Source: Gluconacetobacter diazotrophicus PA1 5 (GTDB taxonomy: Bacteria > Pseudomonadota > Alphaproteobacteria > Acetobacterales > Acetobacteraceae). From it: a stretch of DNA of 64,000 nt. Where the stretch lies: NCBI RefSeq assembly GCF_000021325.1, contig NC_011365.1:1398501-1462500 (forward strand), in the 5' to 3' direction. Below are positions 47,276-55,979 of this stretch, piece after piece; within the stretch, counting starts at the first letter, position 1, and each line of letters starts with the position of its first letter. Below the pieces are notes generated by a model. The model was not told the DNA's origin and ran no database searches. It was given only the letters and a program-made list of their open reading frames with translations. A program made the translations under genes and the position numbers.

Positions 47276-50200
47276 GATCCGGCCTCGTCGCGCGCGGCAC
47301 TCCATTCCGCGACCCGGGCCAGGCGGGCGTAATCGGCGAAGCGCGGCCCTTCCTCCGGGCGCGGATGGGACAGGTAGGGCTGGGCGGGATCGTCATACAT
47401 CGCGATCAGCCCGCGCAGATTGTCCCAGGACGCGGCGATCAGGTCGTCCAGTTCCTGGCCGGTCGCCACCGGCAGGTCCTCGCCGGCTTCCGGGCCGCCT
47501 GTCAGCCGCCAGTAGAGCAGTTCCCGCGCCCGCCCGACCAGTTCGGCCCCGAAGGCGCCGCGTTCGGCCATCGCGGCCTCCAGCACCAGTTGCGAGGACC
47601 AGCCGGCGAAGACGCTCTTGCGGCGCGGCAGGGTGCCGGTCTTGTAGTCGATCAGGGTCAGGCCCCCGTCCCCGTTGCGGTCGATCCGGTCCGCGCGGCC
47701 GCGCAGGACGAACGGGCCGCCGGGCAGGCCGGACAGTTCCACCGTTCCCGACCGTTCGGTCCGGGTCACGACGGCACCGGCCTGGCCCGAGGCACGGGCG
47801 GCCTCGGCCTGGACCACCCAGGCCGCGATCCGCGCCAGGCGCGGCGCCCACCAGGCGGCCAGCGCCGGACGCAGGCGGGCGGCCGCCAGTTCCTCGGCGA
47901 AGGTCGCGCGCAACCCGGCCTCGCCCGCCGCCGATCGCCTCTCGGCCGGCTGGCGGAACCAGCGGTCCAGCGCCGCATGGACGATCGTGCCGTAGTCGGC
48001 GGCGTCCGCCGGTTCCTCGATCTCCTTCAGCCGGCGCAGGCCCAGGATATGGCGCGCATGGATGGCATAGGGGTCGCGCATCCAGGTTTCGATCTCGGTG
48101 ATGGTCAGGGCGCGCGGCCGGGCGGCCAGGGGCGGGCGGGGCCGTGGCGGGGCGACCGGGCGGGGCGCATCCACCGGCCGGTCCAGCCGCGACAGCCAGG
48201 ACAGGGCCGGGTGCGCGGCCAGCGCCTGGTCCCGTCCCGCCAGCAAGGCATCCAGCCGCACCAGCCAGCGCGCGGGCACGGTGGGCGCGCCGTCGCGCCG
48301 GCCGGGGACCGACAGCACGACCCGCGGGGCGGCGCAGGCGCAGGCGACGAAATCATGCGCCGCCTGCCCGATCGCGCGTTCCGGCGAGGGCAGACCCACG
48401 CGGGCACGCATCGGACGGCTCATCCACGGGCCGGGATCGGTCGCGGGGGGCCATACGGTTTCGACCAGCGCACCCAGCACCATCGTCTCGACAGCCTGCA
48501 GCCGGGCTTCCATCAGGCCCCAGATGAAGATGCGCGGATGCAGCGCCGTGGCGTCCCGTCCGCGCAGGCCGCGCCGCGAACGCACGGTCTGGCCAGCCAT
48601 CGAGGCCGCCAGCAGGCCATCCAGGATCGTCGCCCCCTGCGCCGGCAGCACGTCGCAGAACGCGATCAGCGCGGCCAGGTGCTGGCCCAGCACGTTGCCG
48701 TCCTCGCCCGCCCACAGGCGGTCCGCCCCGGCCCGGTCGTCGGTGGTGGCCAGTGCCTCGGCGGCTTCGACCAGGCCGGCCAGCAGGTCGGCGACCGGCC
48801 CCGGGGCCGGCGCCGCGACCAGGGTCAGCAGCGGCGCCAGGCATCGTTCCACCCGGTCGACGAACCCGGCCAGGTCCTCGGGCGCGTCGGGCCGGTCGGC
48901 CAGTGCGCCATGCGCGTCGTCGCGCGCCACGGCCAGGCGATCGCGCAGCCCGTCGATTCCGGGCCGGGGCGCCGGTCCGCGCAGCAGCGCGCGTTCCAGC
49001 AGGCGGGCCGAGGCACGGCAGGCCCCGGGCGACAGGCCGCAGGCCGCCAGCGGATGTTTCAGCAGCGACAGCAGGGCGACGGGCGACAATCCGCCGGTCG
49101 CGGCCTGCACCACCAGGCGCAGGAAGATCGCGGGCGGGGTGGCCCCCAGCGGCTCGCCGGCGCTGTCGTCCGCCACCACGCCCCAGCGTGCCAGTTCCAC
49201 CGCGACCCGGCCGGCCAGGCCCCGGTCGGGCGTCACCAGGGCGGCGCGATGCCCCGGTTCCGCGATCGCCTGGCGCAGCAGCAGCGCGATGGCCGCCGCT
49301 TCCTCCTGCTGGTCGGCGGCGCGCAGGACCGACAATCCGTCCATCGCGACCGGCGTGGTGTCCCGCAGCCATTCGCCCAATGCGGCCGCCGGCAGCAGGG
49401 CACGGGCCAGCACCGCGCCCCGGTCCACCGGGCATGCCATACCCGCGTCACCGGAACCCGCGTCATGGGGCGGATCGCCCCATTGCGCCAGATCGGCGCG
49501 GTTCCGGCCCACGCCCGCCAGCAGCCGGGCGATGCCGGCCTGCGGGTGGCCGTCCGGCAGGGCCGTCCATGAGGCCTCGTCCAGCGAGAGATCGACCCCG
49601 GGCAGCACCAGCCGCCCGCCCGGCATGGCCAGCACCGCGTCCAGCACGGCGAGGACCGACGGCATGGCGTCGGTGAAGCCCACGGCCCACAGCCGCTCGC
49701 CGCCCGGCAGGGGGGAGGCGTGCCACCGCCGGGCCTGGGCGTGCAGCAGGGCGACCTGCCGGGCGGCGGGATTCATGACCCCCTCTTCGGCCAGCCAGGC
49801 GGGCCAGATCCCGGTCACGATCGACAGGAAACGCAGGGTCAGGTGCCAATGTTCGGCGAAATCGCCCTCGGCCGCCGCCGGCAGGCGCTCCGCCAGATCG
49901 CATTCCGCCCATTCGGCATCGTCCATCAACTCCGCCAGGGCCTGGGCCAGCGGCCAAGCCTGGTCGATGGTGCGGACATCGCCGAAGGCATCGCCGGCCT
50001 GCAGGATCAGGCGCGTCAGCGTCGCCAGCCGGCGCAGCGGCTCGACGGCGGGCGGCAGGTCCAGCGCCTCCTGCCCCGACAGGGCCAGGGCGGATTCGTC
50101 CAGGCTGCCGATGGGGGCGATGCGCGGCAGCAGCATGGGCCGGCCATCGGCATGGCGCAGGAAGGCCTCGGTCAGGGCGCGGGCGGCGCGGCGGCTGGGC

Positions 50201-50316
50201 AGCAGGATCAGCCCGTCGCCGCTGCGCTGCGGATCGTCCGCGATTTCGGCCATCCACCGGGTCGCGACCGCGTCCAGGAAAGGCACATGCGGCGGGATGG
50301 TGACGACATCGCTCAT
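47272..50316 (-). CDS. addB: Double-strand break repair protein AddB
   Basis: 1014 residues of the alphaproteobacterial AddB type. The start is ATG 50316 (MSDVVTIPPHVPFLDAVATRWM). The N-terminal part resembles an inactivated helicase (LILLPSRRAARALTEAFL, a Walker A-like site is not evident). The C-terminal PD-(D/E)xK nuclease shows DYGTIVHAALDRWF, VLRGRADRIDRNGDGGLTLIDYKTGTLP. It forms the two-nuclease AddAB complex. The gene overlaps addA at one end and the murU-like gene at the other (four bases each). Confidence 0.94.
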   Translation of the reverse strand: MSDVVTIPPHVPFLDAVATRWMAEIADDPQRSGDGLILLPSRRAARALTEAFLRHADGRPMLLPRIAPIGSLDESALALSGQEALDLPPAVEPLRRLATLTRLILQAGDAFGDVRTIDQAWPLAQALAELMDDAEWAECDLAERLPAAAEGDFAEHWHLTLRFLSIVTGIWPAWLAEEGVMNPAARQVALLHAQARRWHASPLPGGERLWAVGFTDAMPSVLAVLDAVLAMPGGRLVLPGVDLSLDEASWTALPDGHPQAGIARLLAGVGRNRADLAQWGDPPHDAGSGDAGMACPVDRGAVLARALLPAAALGEWLRDTTPVAMDGLSVLRAADQQEEAAAIALLLRQAIAEPGHRAALVTPDRGLAGRVAVELARWGVVADDSAGEPLGATPPAIFLRLVVQAATGGLSPVALLSLLKHPLAACGLSPGACRASARLLERALLRGPAPRPGIDGLRDRLAVARDDAHGALADRPDAPEDLAGFVDRVERCLAPLLTLVAAPAPGPVADLLAGLVEAAEALATTDDRAGADRLWAGEDGNVLGQHLAALIAFCDVLPAQGATILDGLLAASMAGQTVRSRRGLRGRDATALHPRIFIWGLMEARLQAVETMVLGALVETVWPPATDPGPWMSRPMRARVGLPSPERAIGQAAHDFVACACAAPRVVLSVPGRRDGAPTVPARWLVRLDALLAGRDQALAAHPALSWLSRLDRPVDAPRPVAPPRPRPPLAARPRALTITEIETWMRDPYAIHARHILGLRRLKEIEEPADAADYGTIVHAALDRWFRQPAERRSAAGEAGLRATFAEELAAARLRPALAAWWAPRLARIAAWVVQAEAARASGQAGAVVTRTERSGTVELSGLPGGPFVLRGRADRIDRNGDGGLTLIDYKTGTLPRRKSVFAGWSSQLVLEAAMAERGAFGAELVGRARELLYWRLTGGPEAGEDLPVATGQELDDLIAASWDNLRGLIAMYDDPAQPYLSHPRPEEGPRFADYARLARVAEWSAARDEAGS

Positions 50317-51083
50317 ACGACGACGTCCTGGTCCGTTCCGTCGGGATCGCGCGCCATCCGCAGGGCGCGCGTCGCGGCAGGCAGGTCCTCGGGCCGCGAC
50401 AGGTGGCACCAGACGGAATCATGCACGATGCCGTACAGCCGTCCGCGCGCGATCACCGCGTCCCACAGCAGGTTCAGGCTGAACGCTCCGGACGGGGCCG
50501 TGGCGAACAGCGCCGGGCCGGCGATCTGCACGCCGGTGAAGACATAGGGCGTCACCGCCCCCGATGCCGGACGATGCAACAGGCCGCCGGACTCCAGCAC
50601 GAAATCGCCCCGCCCGACCTCGCCCACCGCCAGGCTGGTCCGTGCCAGCAGCAACAGCGCATCCATGCGCGCGGGATCGAACGCATCCGCCAGCCGGCGC
50701 AGGGCGGGAACCGGTCCGTTCAGCCAGATCGAATCGCCGTTCAGCAGGAAGAACGGACCGTCCCCCAGCGCGCCGTCGCGCAGGGCCGCGCCGGCGCTGC
50801 CGCCGGTTTCCATCAGCGCATCCTCGCGCCGGAGGGTGACGCGGGGCCCCTGCCCGGTTCCGGCGCGCGCCTGCATGGACTCCGCTACCCGGTCGGCCTG
50901 CCAGCAGGCATTCACCACCGCCTCGGCCACGCCGGCCGCCTCCAGCCGGTCCAGCACATGGTCCAGGACGCTGCGCCCGTCCACCGTCAGCAGCGGCTTG
51001 GCCGTCCGGTCGGTCAGCGGGCGCATCCGCCCGCCCAGCCCGGCGGCGAACACCATGGCCCGGGCCGGCATCGGAACGCTCAT
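50313..51083 (-). CDS. murU: Nucleotidyltransferase, MurU-like (MurNAc-1-P uridylyltransferase)
   Basis: 256 residues. Sugar-nucleotide pyrophosphorylase signature at the start: AMVFAAGLGGRMRPLTDRTAKPLL; later FFLLNGDSIW (metal Asp) and GGLLHRPASGAVTPYVFTGVQIAGPALF. MurU activates MurNAc-1-phosphate in peptidoglycan recycling. In related genomes the sugar kinase AmgK sits next to it, between tsaE and murU; none is seen here, as the gene overlaps tsaE directly. Specificity therefore rests on sequence and neighbourhood only. Confidence 0.8.
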   Translation of the reverse strand: MSVPMPARAMVFAAGLGGRMRPLTDRTAKPLLTVDGRSVLDHVLDRLEAAGVAEAVVNACWQADRVAESMQARAGTGQGPRVTLRREDALMETGGSAGAALRDGALGDGPFFLLNGDSIWLNGPVPALRRLADAFDPARMDALLLLARTSLAVGEVGRGDFVLESGGLLHRPASGAVTPYVFTGVQIAGPALFATAPSGAFSLNLLWDAVIARGRLYGIVHDSVWCHLSRPEDLPAATRALRMARDPDGTDQDVVV

Positions 51084-51529
51084 GGCGCCGGCACCGGCCG
51101 GTCGGCCCAGCCCGTGAGGCGCGCGCGGCGCGCGCCGTCCTCCAGCACCTCCAGGTCGATCCGCAGGGCGTCGGCGGGCGCCAGCGCGCCCAGCCGGTCG
51201 GGCCATTCGACCAGCACGATCCCCTCGCACGCATCGTCCCAGCCCAGTTCGTGCACGGCGTCGGGCCCGGACAGGCGCCACAGGTCGAAATGCGCGATCG
51301 GGCCCCGTGGGGCGTCGTAAACTTGGACCAGCGTGTAGGAAGGGCTGGGTACCTCCATGTCCGGATCCGCGCAGGCGGCGCGCAGGAAGGCGCGGGAAAA
51401 CACGCTCTTGCCCGCACCCAGCACGCCGGACAGCAGGATCGCGTCGCCCGGTGTCGCGGCGGACGCGATGCGCCGCGCCAGGTCCTCGGTCGCTTCCTGG
51501 GTGGGCAGCATGACGGATTGGGCTTCCAT
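51080..51529 (-). CDS. tsaE: tRNA t6A biosynthesis ATPase TsaE
   Basis: 149 residues. P-loop ILLSGVLGAGKSVFSRAFLRA near residue 35, then PSPSYTLVQVYDAP and IAHFDLWRLSGPDAVHELGWDDA, all typical of TsaE. It is the ATPase of the TsaBDE complex that installs threonylcarbamoyl-A37 on tRNAs. The ATG at 51529 (MEAQSVMLP) gives normal length. First gene of the tsaE-murU-addB-addA run on this strand. Confidence 0.93.
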   Translation of the reverse strand: MEAQSVMLPTQEATEDLARRIASAATPGDAILLSGVLGAGKSVFSRAFLRAACADPDMEVPSPSYTLVQVYDAPRGPIAHFDLWRLSGPDAVHELGWDDACEGIVLVEWPDRLGALAPADALRIDLEVLEDGARRARLTGWADRPVPAP

Positions 51530-51663
51530 GCCCGCATTGTGCCCGCCGGCCCGGCGGGCGCACAAGACCTCGTTCCGCGCGGACGGCGACTTGCACTCCG
51601 CCCGGCGAGGCCGCACAACCCATGCCATTCATCGCAGCAGCGTGGAAAGACGGATCTGGACCC

Positions 51664-52689
51664 ATGACGGACGCCCCTACCCTGACGACGGATGTCGCCA
51701 TCATCGGCGCCGGCCCCGCCGGCCTGTTCGCCGCGTTCGAATGCGGCATGCTGAAGCTGGACAGCCTGCTGATCGACGCGCTGGACTGCGTGGGGGGGCA
51801 ATGCGCCGCGCTGTATCCGGAAAAGCCGATCTATGACATCCCGGGCCATCCCGCGATCGCCGGCGCCGCGCTGATCGAGGGACTGGAACAGCAGATCGCG
51901 CCGTTCGACGTACCGCGCCTGCTGGGCCGGCGGGTGGAGCGGCTGAGCGGCCATCGCGGCGCCTTCACGCTAGGCACCGACCGGGGCGAGACGATTCACG
52001 CCCGCGCCGTCATCATCGCCGCCGGGGCCGGCGCCTTCGGGCCCAACCGGCCGCCGCTGGCCGGGCTGGACGGGTTCGAGGCCACGGGGGCGGTGCAGTA
52101 TTACGTCCGCCGCCGCGCGGATTTCGCGGGCACGCGCATCGTGATCGCGGGCGGTGGCGATTCCGCCATAGACTGGGCCCTGGCGCTGAAGGACGAGGCC
52201 GAGAAGATCTGGCTGGTCCATCGCCGCGACCGCTTTCGCGCCGCCCCCGAAAGCCTGCGCCAGCTGGACGAGGCCGTGGCCGCCGGCCGGATCGAGAAGA
52301 TCGTGCCCTATCAGCTTCATGGCCTGCGCGGCACGGACGGCGCGCTGGAAGGGGTCGAGGTCGCGACGCTGGACGGCGACACCCGCATCCTGCCCGCCGA
52401 CCGCCTGCTGCCGTTCTTCGGCCTGTCCACCGACCTGGGCCCCATCGCGCACTGGGGGATGGATTCGATCCGCAGCACGATCCCCGTCGTGCCTTCGAGC
52501 TGCGAAACCACCCTGCCCGGGGTGTTCGCGGTCGGCGACGTCGCGGCCTATCCCGGCAAGCTGAAGCTGATCCTGCAAGGCTTCAGCGAGGGCGCGATGG
52601 CGGCCCATGCCATCCACCCGATCGTGCGCCCCGACACGGCGCTGCATTTCGAATATTCCACCAGCAAGGGCGTACCCGATCGGATCTAG
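51664..52689 (+). CDS. Ferredoxin-NADP+ reductase, thioredoxin-reductase-like type
   Basis: 341 residues. FAD site DVAIIGAGPAGLFAAFECGM at the start; DCVGGQCAALYPEKPIYDIPG follows; NADPH site RIVIAGGGDSAIDWALAL near residue 165; second FAD motif PGVFAVGDVAAYPGKLKLILQGFSEGAMAA. The CxxC of thioredoxin reductases is absent, which marks the ferredoxin/flavodoxin-NADP reductase class. ATG 51664 (MTDAPTL) is preferred over an upstream in-frame ATG, as it sits at the usual distance from the FAD motif. Confidence 0.9.
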   Translation: MTDAPTLTTDVAIIGAGPAGLFAAFECGMLKLDSLLIDALDCVGGQCAALYPEKPIYDIPGHPAIAGAALIEGLEQQIAPFDVPRLLGRRVERLSGHRGAFTLGTDRGETIHARAVIIAAGAGAFGPNRPPLAGLDGFEATGAVQYYVRRRADFAGTRIVIAGGGDSAIDWALALKDEAEKIWLVHRRDRFRAAPESLRQLDEAVAAGRIEKIVPYQLHGLRGTDGALEGVEVATLDGDTRILPADRLLPFFGLSTDLGPIAHWGMDSIRSTIPVVPSSCETTLPGVFAVGDVAAYPGKLKLILQGFSEGAMAAHAIHPIVRPDTALHFEYSTSKGVPDRI

Positions 52690-52822
52690 CATCGTTCCTG
52701 TCTCTGTTACGCCACACTGTTGCTGTCGGGTGAATTTGTTATATCATCGCTGACCCCCATCCGGAGTCCGCGATGCGTTCCAGCCCGCGCCAGACGATGC
52801 CGTACCGGCGGTCCTGCCCGCC

Positions 52823-53986
52823 ATGCTGACCGCGGACCCGATGCCCGCCGCCCTTTCGGCCTGGGCGGGGGGCATCCTGACGATCGATCTGGACGCGGTC
52901 GCCGCCAATTACCGCATCCTGCGCGACCGGGTCGGTCCCCGCACGATATGCGGCGCGGCGGTCAAGGCCGATGCGTACGGGCTCGGCGCGGCCCGCATCG
53001 TGCCCGTCCTGGCGGAAGCCGGGTGCCGTACCTTCTTTGTCGCGCACCTGGCCGAGGGGGCTGCCATCCGGCCCCTGCTGGGCACGGATGCCACGATTTT
53101 CGTCCTGAACGGCGCCATGCCGGGCACCGAAGCCGCGTTGCACGAACACGGACTGGTGCCGGTGCTGAACAGCCTGGAACAGATCGCGCGCTGGCGCGAC
53201 CTGGCCCGGCAGGCCGGCAGGGACCTGCCTGCCGCGCTGCAGGTCGATAGCGGCATGTCACGCTTCGGCCTGTCGGACGCGGATGTGGATGCCCTGGCGG
53301 CGCGGGACGGTTCCCTGGCCGGGATCACGCCGCTGCTGGTCATGAGCCACCTGGCCTGCGCCGACGAACCCGCCCACCCCTCCAACCACGCGCAGCGCGC
53401 GGCCTTCCTGCGCCTGCGGGCCAGGCTGCCGGCGGCGCCCGCCAGCCTGGCCGCGTCGTCCGGCCTGTTCATGGGCAGCGACTGGCATTTCGACATGGTG
53501 CGCCCGGGCGCCGCGCTGTACGGCATCAATCCCACGCCGGGCTGGCCGAATCCGATGCAGCCGGTGGTCCGCCTGCAGGCGCGCATCGTGCAGACGCGCT
53601 GGATCGGCCCCGGGACGGCAGTCGGATACGGCGCAGCCTTCATCGCCGACCGGCCCAGCCGGATCGCGACGCTGGCGGTGGGGTACGGCGACGGATTTCC
53701 CCGCGCCGCGGGCGGCCACGGCCATGCGGTCCTGCCCGAACGGCCGGCGGCGAAGCTGCCGATCATCGGCCGGATTTCCATGGATTGCCTGGCGGTGGAC
53801 GTGACCGACATCGGCGACGCCCCCCTGGACGCCGGCACGGCGCTGGACCTGATCGGTCCGCATCATTCCATCGATTCCGCCGCCGCTGCCGCCGGAACCA
53901 TCGGCTACGAACTGCTGACGGGGCTGGGCGCACGGTATCATCGTCTCTATCGCGACGACCGGTCGCGGAAAGGATGCAACGGGTGA
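52823..53986 (+). CDS. alr: Alanine racemase
   Basis: 387 residues. PLP lysine K48 in CGAAVKADAYGLGA; catalytic Tyr region in TAVGYGAAFIAD; RISMDCLAVDVTDIG and GYELLTGLGARYHRLY near the C-terminus are conserved. It interconverts L- and D-alanine. The last bases overlap a GTG start of dadA (GTGA), so alr-dadA are coupled and this copy is probably the catabolic (DadX-type) racemase, though it may also serve peptidoglycan synthesis. Confidence 0.93.
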   Translation: MLTADPMPAALSAWAGGILTIDLDAVAANYRILRDRVGPRTICGAAVKADAYGLGAARIVPVLAEAGCRTFFVAHLAEGAAIRPLLGTDATIFVLNGAMPGTEAALHEHGLVPVLNSLEQIARWRDLARQAGRDLPAALQVDSGMSRFGLSDADVDALAARDGSLAGITPLLVMSHLACADEPAHPSNHAQRAAFLRLRARLPAAPASLAASSGLFMGSDWHFDMVRPGAALYGINPTPGWPNPMQPVVRLQARIVQTRWIGPGTAVGYGAAFIADRPSRIATLAVGYGDGFPRAAGGHGHAVLPERPAAKLPIIGRISMDCLAVDVTDIGDAPLDAGTALDLIGPHHSIDSAAAAAGTIGYELLTGLGARYHRLYRDDRSRKGCNG

Positions 53987-55239
53987 AGGTCATCGTTCTG
54001 GGGGCCGGGGTCATCGGTGTCACCTCGGCCTGGTATCTGGCGAAACTGGGCCATGAGGTCGAAGTGGTCGACCGGCAGCCCGCGGCGGCGATGGAAACCT
54101 CCTTCGCCAATGCCGGCCAGGTCTCACCCGGCTATTCCACGCCCTGGGCCATGCCCGGCCTGCCGCGCAAGGCGCTGGGCTGGATGCTGCAGAAGCACAG
54201 CCCGCTGGTCATCCGCGCGCGCATCGATTTCGCGATGTTCCGCTGGATGACGCAATTGCTGACGAACTGCACCGAGCACGCCTACGACGTCAACAAGGCG
54301 CGGATGCTGCGGATCGCGGAATACAGCCGCGACTGCCTGACGGCGCTGCGCGAGGAAACCGGCATCACCTATGACGACCGCCAGCGCGGCCTGATCCAGC
54401 TTTTCCGCACCGACGCGCAGCTGGAGCACGCGCATGAGGACATGCGCCTGCTGGCCGAAAGCGAGGTACCGCACGAACTGCTGGACGTGGCGGCCATCGT
54501 CAGGCGCGAACCCGGCCTGGCCCACGCGCAGCATCTGCTGAAGGGGGGGCTGTTCCTGCCGGGCGATGAATCGGGCGACGCGCATATGTTCACCCAGCGC
54601 CTGGCGCAGAAGGCCGAAGAACTGGGCGTCACCTTCCACTACGAGACGGGCATCGAGGGGCTGGATGCCAGCGCGTCCGAGATCCTGGGCGTCCGCACGT
54701 CCACCGGCCGGATGACGGGCGATGCATACGTCGTGGCGCTGGGCAGCTATTCGCCGCTGCTGCTGCGGCCGATGGGAATCCGGTTGCCGGTCTATCCGGT
54801 CAAGGGCTATTCCCTGACCGTGCCCCTGACCGACCCGGATCGGGCCCCCGTCTCGACCGTGAATGACGAGACGTACAAGGTCGCCATGACCCGGCTGGGC
54901 GACCGTATCCGCATCGGCGGCACCGCGGAACTGACGGGATACGATCTGCGGCTGAGCCCCGACCGGCGCGAAACGCTGGAACTCTCCTTTTCGGACCTGT
55001 TCGGCGGCGGCGACCTGGGCCGCGCCACCTACTGGACCGGCTTGCGCCCCAATACGCCGGACGGCACCCCGGTGGTCGGCCCGTCGGGACGTTTCCGCAA
55101 TCTGTGGCTGAATACGGGCCACGGCACCCTGGGCTGGACCATGGCCTGCGGGTCCGGACACATGCTGGCCGACCTGATCGCCGGCCGGCGGCCGAACATT
55201 CCACACCTGGACCTGTCGATCGACCGCTACGCTTCCTGA
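53983..55239 (+). CDS. dadA: D-amino acid dehydrogenase small subunit
   Basis: 418 residues from a GTG at 53983 (VKVIVLGAGVIGVTSAWYLAKLGHEV), with AAGGA upstream and a four-base overlap with alr; an ATG three codons earlier is also possible. The N-terminal motif is the FAD-binding GxGxxG. DAO-family blocks include GLFLPGDESGDAHMFTQRLA, YPVKGYSLTVPL and NTGHGTLGWTMACGSG. It oxidises D-alanine to pyruvate with electron transfer to quinone, completing alanine catabolism with Alr. Confidence 0.93.
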   Translation: MKVIVLGAGVIGVTSAWYLAKLGHEVEVVDRQPAAAMETSFANAGQVSPGYSTPWAMPGLPRKALGWMLQKHSPLVIRARIDFAMFRWMTQLLTNCTEHAYDVNKARMLRIAEYSRDCLTALREETGITYDDRQRGLIQLFRTDAQLEHAHEDMRLLAESEVPHELLDVAAIVRREPGLAHAQHLLKGGLFLPGDESGDAHMFTQRLAQKAEELGVTFHYETGIEGLDASASEILGVRTSTGRMTGDAYVVALGSYSPLLLRPMGIRLPVYPVKGYSLTVPLTDPDRAPVSTVNDETYKVAMTRLGDRIRIGGTAELTGYDLRLSPDRRETLELSFSDLFGGGDLGRATYWTGLRPNTPDGTPVVGPSGRFRNLWLNTGHGTLGWTMACGSGHMLADLIAGRRPNIPHLDLSIDRYAS

Positions 55240-55261
55240 AGGATCGCGATCCGCGCCGGTC

Positions 55262-55289
55262 GCCCCCTGCCCGCCCCAAGGCAGGGGGC
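55262..55289 (+). terminator. Hairpin after dadA
   Basis: GCCCCCTGCC (55262-55271) pairs perfectly with GGCAGGGGGC (55280-55289), loop of eight, starting 23 bases after the dadA stop. The U tract is absent, so it may slow or protect transcript ends rather than act as a classic intrinsic terminator. Confidence 0.6.
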
Positions 55290-55478
55290 TGTATCGCCCA
55301 AGTCAAACGGCTTTCATTACTGTATGTGTTCCGGCCGGGCAGGTTTTCATGCGGTACGCGCCCTAAATCGGATCGCGGCCCCACACCATGCCTTTTTTAT
55401 TTCACAATCGATGCAACCAGCGTTTCCGGATGCGTTTGATGGACCGGCGTCCATCATTCGGATTTTCCGAAACGCCTG

Positions 55479-55542
55479 ATGACGACATGGTTGTCGTCAT
55501 CCCATCACTTTTTTGTTGCACGACGGTTTTTTGACGACATGG
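55479..55542. promoter_or_regulatory. Repeated ATGACGACA motifs upstream of glnK
   Basis: ATGACGACA and its inverse TGTCGTCAT form a perfect palindrome with a four-base spacer (55479-55500). TGACGACATGG appears a second time at 55532-55542, matching 55480-55490. Three copies of one half-site about 100-160 bases before glnK suggest an operator for a dimeric regulator. The palindrome could also be a hairpin. Confidence 0.4.
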
Positions 55543-55640
55543 AAATCCGGTAGCGGCTTCAGAACGGTCTTGCTTCGAAACGTTTTGGCGAATGCAAGCA
55601 TCGCAGCTTTCCTGGAGACATATTCGCCTGCGAGGAAGAC

Positions 55641-55979
55641 ATGAAATTCATTATAGCCATTATCAAGCCATTCAAACTCGACGATGTCCGCGAAGCCCTG
55701 GGCACCATCGGCATCCAGGGACTGACCGTTACCGAAGTCAAAGGATATGGCCGCCAGAAGGGACAGACGGAGATCTATCGCGGCGCGGAATATCAGATCC
55801 AGTTCGTGGCAAAAGTGAAAATCGAAGTCGCGGTGGCCGATTCGATGCTGGATCAGGCGCTCGATACCATTCGTGCCGCCGCCCATACCGGCACGATCGG
55901 GGACGGCAAGATGTTTGTTCTTGAACTGCAACAGGCCATTCGTATCCGTACGAATGAAACCGGGGAGATTGCCTTGTGA
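55641..55979 (+). CDS. glnK: PII nitrogen regulator GlnK
   Basis: 112 residues. PII fold with T-loop VKGYGRQKGQTEIYRGAEYQ carrying the uridylylation-type Tyr51, B-loop TGTIGDGKMFV for ATP/2-oxoglutarate, and C-loop ending AIRIRTNETGEIAL. After Y51 the T-loop reads QIQFVAK where enterobacterial GlnK has MVDFLPK. GlnK blocks AmtB when nitrogen is ample. Start ATG 55641 follows GAGGAAG. The gene overlaps amtB by four bases (GTGA). Confidence 0.95.
   Translation: MKFIIAIIKPFKLDDVREALGTIGIQGLTVTEVKGYGRQKGQTEIYRGAEYQIQFVAKVKIEVAVADSMLDQALDTIRAAAHTGTIGDGKMFVLELQQAIRIRTNETGEIAL

Larger units (their letters stand above)
55240..55640. other. Intergenic region dadA-glnK with palindromes
   Basis: About 400 bases with no gene. 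It holds the dadA terminator hairpin, a compound hairpin at 55420-55475 (inner GATGGAC/GTCCATC, outer GCGTTTCC/GAAACGC) with a further TTCGGA/TCCGAA palindrome inside it, and ATGACGACA repeats near 55479-55542. No clean sigma-54 site (GG-N10-GC) was found by eye. Confidence 0.5.

Noticed and set aside
43763-50482. Very long plus-strand frames opposite addA and addB (more than 700 residues).
   Set aside because: They are GC-rich shadows: Arg/Ala/Gly/Pro-heavy, no recognisable motifs, no ribosome site.
55560-55620. Sigma-54-like TGGCGAATGCAAGC near 55585.
   Set aside because: The spacing between GG and GC is nine bases, not ten, and flanking consensus is poor.
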